In this document: piece after piece, positions 60,617-64,000 of the stretch
Numbering within the stretch: position 1 is the stretch's first letter
Layout of the letters: each line of letters opens with the position of its first letter
Assembly (NCBI GenBank): GCA_903970165.1
Contig: CAJCHZ010000077.1
Coordinates: forward strand, 20,589 to 84,588
Direction: 5' to 3'
Length of the DNA stretch: 64,000 nucleotides
Origin: Betaproteobacteria bacterium
GTDB taxonomy: Bacteria; Acidobacteriota; Terriglobia; Acidiferrales; UBA7541
Position numbers and translations under genes: made by a program
The notes under the pieces: generated by a model
The model's database searches: none
Seen by the model: only the letters and a program-made list of their open reading frames with translations
What the model was told of the DNA's origin: nothing

Positions 60617-61888
60617 ATGTCGCACGCGCCCGTACCGGAAGAGATGAATGTCTATCAGAACGCCGAAGCGCGTTTTGAAGTCGCCGCCAGCAAGCTGGGG
60701 CTTGAGCAAGGACTCTACCGGTATCTGAAGCATCCCAAAAAAGAAATCACGCTCTACATTCCCGTCGGAATGGACAACGGCCAATTGGAGGTCTTCACGG
60801 GGTATCGCGTACTCCATTCGACGGTCCGCGGCCCCGGCAAGGGCGGCATTCGGTTTGCACCCGATGTAACTCTCGACGAAGTCCGCGCGCTTGCGACCTG
60901 GATGACCTGGAAGTGCGCGGTGGTCAATATCCCGTTCGGAGGCGCAAAAGGCGGCATCATTTGCGATCCTCGCAAGTTATCCCGAGGGGAGCTGGAACGT
61001 CTGACGCGGCGTTACACCGCCGAACTCGCCGATTGGCTCGGCCCCGAGCGCGACATACCCGCTCCGGACATCGGCACGGGTGAACAGACGATGGCCTGGG
61101 TCATGGACACTTATGCCATGCACGTCGGCGAAGCAACCACGGCCGTAGTCACCGGCAAGCCTATTGAGTTGGGCGGTTCGCGTGGCAGGCGCGAAGCCAC
61201 CGGCCGCGGTGTCATGATTTGCTGCGACAAGGCCCTCGCGAAACTCGGTATCAAAAAAGAAGGCTGCCGCGTCGTCGTTCAAGGATTTGGCAACGTGGGT
61301 TCCCTCGCCGCACAGCTTATGCAACAGGCCGGCTACAAAATTGTCGGCCTCGCGGATATCGCTGGGGGTCTTTATAACGAGAATGGCTTAGACGTACCCA
61401 AAGTCATTGACTGGGTGTACACACAGAAAAAAGCCCTGCCAGATTTTCCCGGCGGCGGCACGAAGATGACCGCGCGCGACGTTCTCTTCCAGCCTTGTGA
61501 AATCGCCATTCCGGCCGCCATCGAGAATCAAATCACGGAACAGAACGCTCACGAGGTTCAGGCGCGCATTCTCTGCGAAGGCGCAAACGGCCCCACAACT
61601 TGGCAAGCGGACGCCATCGTGGATGCCAAAGGCATCTTCACCGTGCCGGATATTCTTGGCAATGCGGGCGGTGTCACCGTCAGCTATTTTGAGTGGGTTC
61701 AGGACCGCCAGGGCTTTTTCTGGCGCGAAAGCGAAGTCAACGAGCGCCTCCTGGACGTCATGGAAAACGCTTTCGACGGAGTGGTGGCCTACGCGGAAGC
61801 GCATAAAGTCAACAATCGCATCGCCGCGTACATGCTCGCGATCGACCGTGTTGCGGGCGCCCTAAAGTTACGCGGAATATACGCTTAA
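60617..61888 (+). CDS. gdhA: Glu/Leu/Phe/Val-family glutamate dehydrogenase
   Basis: A 423-residue dehydrogenase that interconverts glutamate and 2-oxoglutarate plus ammonium. It has GKGGIRFAPDVTLDEV, the active-site segment MTWKCAVVNIPFGGAKGGI with the catalytic Lys, APDIGTGEQTMAWVMDTY, and the Rossmann fingerprint VVQGFGNVGSLAAQLM. ATG 60617 follows AAGGAGA; a frame from 60590 is longer. Cofactor (NAD or NADP) is not certain. Together with the amtB-glnB-glnD operon it supplies ammonium-assimilation capacity, though the two are 14 kb apart. Confidence 0.93.
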   Translation: MSHAPVPEEMNVYQNAEARFEVAASKLGLEQGLYRYLKHPKKEITLYIPVGMDNGQLEVFTGYRVLHSTVRGPGKGGIRFAPDVTLDEVRALATWMTWKCAVVNIPFGGAKGGIICDPRKLSRGELERLTRRYTAELADWLGPERDIPAPDIGTGEQTMAWVMDTYAMHVGEATTAVVTGKPIELGGSRGRREATGRGVMICCDKALAKLGIKKEGCRVVVQGFGNVGSLAAQLMQQAGYKIVGLADIAGGLYNENGLDVPKVIDWVYTQKKALPDFPGGGTKMTARDVLFQPCEIAIPAAIENQITEQNAHEVQARILCEGANGPTTWQADAIVDAKGIFTVPDILGNAGGVTVSYFEWVQDRQGFFWRESEVNERLLDVMENAFDGVVAYAEAHKVNNRIAAYMLAIDRVAGALKLRGIYA

Positions 61889-61996
61889 TGTGATAGAGTG
61901 CGCGCCGGGTTTCCCGCTGGGCTTATAGCAAGCTGAGGTTCTGTGGGGCAGGGAACCGGCTCGGTCGAGCTTCCGGGCAGGGAAGGATTGCGCGCC

Positions 61997-62806
61997 GTGA
62001 ACACCAACTCGCTTGGCCCCACCCATCGAAAAACGGAAGAGCAACACCGCCGTGAAATCTGCACCGCCGGCAAGTGGATGTATGAGCGCGGCTTTATCGT
62101 AGCCTGCGAAGGAAACATCTCTGTTCGGCTCGACGAAGGCCGCATCCTGACAACGCCTACGTGCATGAACAAAGGCATGCTCGAGCCACACGATCTGGTG
62201 GTGACCAGCCTGGAAGGCCGCCAGCTTGCCGGCGAACGCAAATTTTCATCCGAGATAGCGATGCATCTTTTGTTTTATTCCATGCGTCCGGATGTGAACG
62301 CCATCTGCCATGCTCACCCGCCGACCGCAACCGGTTTTGCCGCTGCCGGGCGCGCCCTGGATCAGGCCCTCCTTCCGGAAGTCATTATCGGCCTCGGGCA
62401 GATTCCGCTGGTGCGTTACGCCACGCCGGGAACGCCAGAGCTCAGTGCCGCGCTCGAACCGTTTGTTCCACACTACGACGCGCTTCTGTTGGCAAATCAC
62501 GGCGCGGTTACCTGCGGCCCGGATCTTCTGACGGCCTTCTATCGCATGGAAACCATTGAGCATTTCGCCAAGATTCTTCTCTCCGCGGAACTTGCCGGTG
62601 ATCCGGTTCTTCTTTCCAGCCGCGAAGTCGCCAAATTAATGGCCGCGCGCGCCCGCTATTTCGTCACCCCGCCTCCCGGCGGTGGCGCCGAACTTCCCGA
62701 AACCAGCGATAGCGGCGACTCTTCTCGCGATCACGTTTCCCTTACGCGTAGCGAACTCGGCGCCCTGATTGATGAAGCCGTGCGCAAAGACCGCGCCCGC
62801 CGCTGA
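61997..62806 (+). CDS. Class II aldolase/adducin family protein
   Basis: A protein of 269 residues from GTG 61997 (GGAAGGA upstream); a GTG at 61943 would add 18 unrelated residues. The FucA/AraD-type fold shows GNISVRLDEGRILTTP, SSEIAMHLLFYSMRPDVNAICHAHPPTATGFA with the zinc histidines, and ANHGAVTCGPDLLTAFYRMETIEHFAKI. The last 50 residues (PPPGGGAELPETSDSGDSSRD...) are a low-complexity tail. It may cleave a sugar phosphate such as fuculose-1-phosphate; the substrate is not certain. It follows the dehydrogenase gene by about 110 bp on the same strand. Confidence 0.85.
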   Translation: MNTNSLGPTHRKTEEQHRREICTAGKWMYERGFIVACEGNISVRLDEGRILTTPTCMNKGMLEPHDLVVTSLEGRQLAGERKFSSEIAMHLLFYSMRPDVNAICHAHPPTATGFAAAGRALDQALLPEVIIGLGQIPLVRYATPGTPELSAALEPFVPHYDALLLANHGAVTCGPDLLTAFYRMETIEHFAKILLSAELAGDPVLLSSREVAKLMAARARYFVTPPPGGGAELPETSDSGDSSRDHVSLTRSELGALIDEAVRKDRARR

Positions 62807-62903
62807 TTCCGCCAATTTGGCTGGTATTTTCCAGAAATTGTTTGTCTAAGATCGTATCCTCCCGGCGTTTTGCATCATCCATTCCAGAAGGAAGGAGAAC
62901 AAC

Positions 62904-63377
62904 ATGGAAGCCAGAATCGACTTGAGAAGACACGCGCAGGACGCCCAGAAAGCAATGTATGCGCTCGAAGAATATCTCGGCCAATGCGGCCTCGATCACG
63001 GCCTGATGCACCTCCTGAAAATGCGCGCATCGCAGATCAATGGCTGCGCCTTCTGTATTGATATGCACTCGAAGGATGCTCGAGCCCTCGGCGAAACCGA
63101 ACAGCGCCTCTATGAACTCGATGCCTGGCGCGAAACGCCTTTCTATACCGACCGCGAACGCGCCGCCCTAGCCTGGGTGGAAGCCGTCACGCTCGTCTCC
63201 CAAACGCACGTCCCCGATTCCGTTTACGAAGAAGTTCGCAAGTTCTTCAGCGAAAAAGAGATTGTGGATCTTACCTATGTCGCGAGCACGATTAATGCCT
63301 GGAATCGCCTGGCCATAGCTCTTCGCGCCGTACCCGGCCGCTACAAGCCCGCATCGTCAGCCGCCGCTGCCAGATAG
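62904..63377 (+). CDS. AhpD-like / carboxymuconolactone decarboxylase family protein
   Basis: A 157-residue protein with AAGGAGAACAAC before ATG 62904. The thiol motif is GCAFCIDMHSKDARALGE (CxxC then His), and the C-terminal helix region (EIVDLTYVASTINAWNRLAIALR) is typical of the YciW/AhpD-like branch. It differs from the AhpD-like gene at 55273. Peroxide or disulfide chemistry is likely, the natural substrate is unknown. Confidence 0.9.
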   Translation: MEARIDLRRHAQDAQKAMYALEEYLGQCGLDHGLMHLLKMRASQINGCAFCIDMHSKDARALGETEQRLYELDAWRETPFYTDRERAALAWVEAVTLVSQTHVPDSVYEEVRKFFSEKEIVDLTYVASTINAWNRLAIALRAVPGRYKPASSAAAAR

Positions 63378-63438
63378 TTTCGGACGGGGGGCAGCGTCCG
63401 ATTATTTAACTAATCGGACTTTGTTCGGCTTGGGAAAC

Positions 63439-63874
63439 TTACTTTGAATGAACCTCAATCCGTATCTTGTTCCTTTGTATTTTACTGTCAACCATGTTGA
63501 GTAGCGGCAGACCAAAACCTTCTTCGCTCGGATAATTGCTTTGATATGAGGCCTGGACGAAATAGACGCCAAGGTTCAATTTATAGTGAGAAAGATCAAG
63601 CGAAGGTGTGTTCTGAAGAAGTAGCCCGGCGACTAGCCTACTAGCTGGGACTTGTCGTATATATCAGAATCAATCATGCTCGGGTCTTCGCCCTGTTCCC
63701 AGCGCCTATCCGTTTCTTTGCCGACCGGAACGAGTTTGCCAGCCGTAATTCTTGCTCTTTGCAGAAGACCGCGAGTTGTCCCGGTGCAGGGAGTTCCATC
63801 AGGAGCGAGTGCCGTGAAAATATTTATCAGTTCGATGAAAGCAGACGCATTTTGGTTTAAACCTGAATCCCGAA
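63439..63874 (-). pseudogene. Frameshifted, start-less remnant of an unrecognised gene
   Basis: The minus strand holds two adjoining coding-like frames. The first runs from 63874 (just after an in-frame TAA) through NASAFIELINIFTALAPDG and ends at a TAG near 63635. The second continues as AGLLLQNTPSLDLSHYKLN, GVYFVQASYQSNYPSEEGFG and ends with TAA at 63439-63441. An 8-bp near-duplication (ACTAGCCT at 63632-63639, ACTAGCTG at 63640-63647 on the plus strand) lies at the junction; omitting one copy would join them as ...DKSQLVAGLLLQ.... No start codon fits, so the 5' part is missing too. I do not recognise the family. A plus-strand frame at 63652-63879 is a shadow. Confidence 0.55.
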
Positions 63875-63948
63875 ATTAAATAGCACTGTTCCACCCTAAC
63901 TCGGTAATGTTTCAGCTGGTTAGAAGAAACACCGAGGAGGACAAAACA

Positions 63949-64000
63949 GTGCAATGGAAAATTACCGCTCTTTGGGGCGGGAAGAAAGTGGAATTACGCG
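63949..64000 (+). CDS. Start of a gene cut by the right window edge
   Basis: GAGGAGG (63934-63940) is followed by two overlapping starts that stay open to the edge: GTG 63949 (MQWKITALWGGKK) and ATG 63954 in another frame (MENYRSLGREES). The ribosome-binding site spacing favours the first. Only about 17 codons are visible, so no function can be given. Confidence 0.35.
   Translation, partial: MQWKITALWGGKKVELR

Noticed and set aside
63652..63879. 75-codon plus-strand ORF
   Set aside because: It is the shadow of a more protein-like minus-strand remnant and lacks a ribosome-binding site.

Overview
The window reads as a stretch of chromosome from a moderately GC-rich Acidobacteriota bacterium, most likely a soil or subsurface member of the Terriglobia/Koribacter side of the phylum. 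The evidence is two copies of the acidobacterial duplicated orphan permease (ADOP, MacB/FtsX-like) each coupled to a PadR regulator, TonB-C proteins of acidobacterial style, an NSVVWG-repeat subtilase, many exported hydrolases, and signal peptides and porins of a diderm cell. No insertion sequence, prophage, integrase or CRISPR array is visible. Gene density is high and genes are packed in short same-strand runs with overlapping stop/start codons.

Layout. 1-3.6 kb: a TldD/TldE-like protease pair (the first cut by the window edge) and a Tat-exported MsrB. 3.7-6.7 kb: PadR-ADOP module 1 on the minus strand. 6.9-15.2 kb: a CDF metal transporter with an enlarged cytosolic tail, a GT39-like membrane glycosyltransferase, a 1150-residue GH18/polysaccharide deacetylase/GT2 protein, an HpnB-like glycosyltransferase and a GNAT protein. 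15.3-25.6 kb: exported proteins and hydrolases (outer-membrane transporter, molybdopterin-domain protein, M28 peptidase, GH3 beta-glucosidase, two alpha/beta hydrolases). 25.8-31.5 kb: a STAS protein, a subtilase ending in eight NSVVWG repeats and an HD-GYP/GAF/GGDEF protein. 31.5-35.7 kb: a peptide-type ABC operon with only one ATPase. 35.9-41.3 kb: an OprB porin followed by glpD, glpK and glpF, a complete glycerol uptake and oxidation set. 41.4 kb: tRNA-Ala(TGC).

41.5-46.0 kb: amtB-glnB-glnD, an ammonium-sensing operon on the minus strand. 46.4-51.4 kb: a second STAS protein, two tandem TonB-C proteins, an MglA GTPase, a TPR protein and a YvcK homologue. 51.4-51.9 kb: a gene-free, hairpin-rich stretch that may encode a structured RNA. 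51.9-55.0 kb: PadR-ADOP module 2 with a near-perfect operator-like palindrome at the padR promoter. 55.3-63.4 kb: two AhpD-like proteins, a PilZ-like/TonB-C protein, a GH172 (DUF2961) protein, a Tat-exported sugar isomerase-like protein, glutamate dehydrogenase and a class II aldolase. 63.4-63.9 kb: a decayed, frameshifted gene on the minus strand. A new plus-strand gene seems to begin at 63.95 kb.

Functionally the window joins carbon scavenging (GH3, GH172, OprB, glycerol, peptides) with nitrogen control (AmtB/PII/GlnD, GDH) and several signalling or envelope proteins (STAS, HD-GYP/GGDEF, MglA, TonB-C). The items most worth following are the structured-RNA candidate, the repeat-tailed subtilase, the TonB-C proteins with unusual N-terminal domains, the CDF protein with a triplicated tail, and the frameshifted remnant at the right end.
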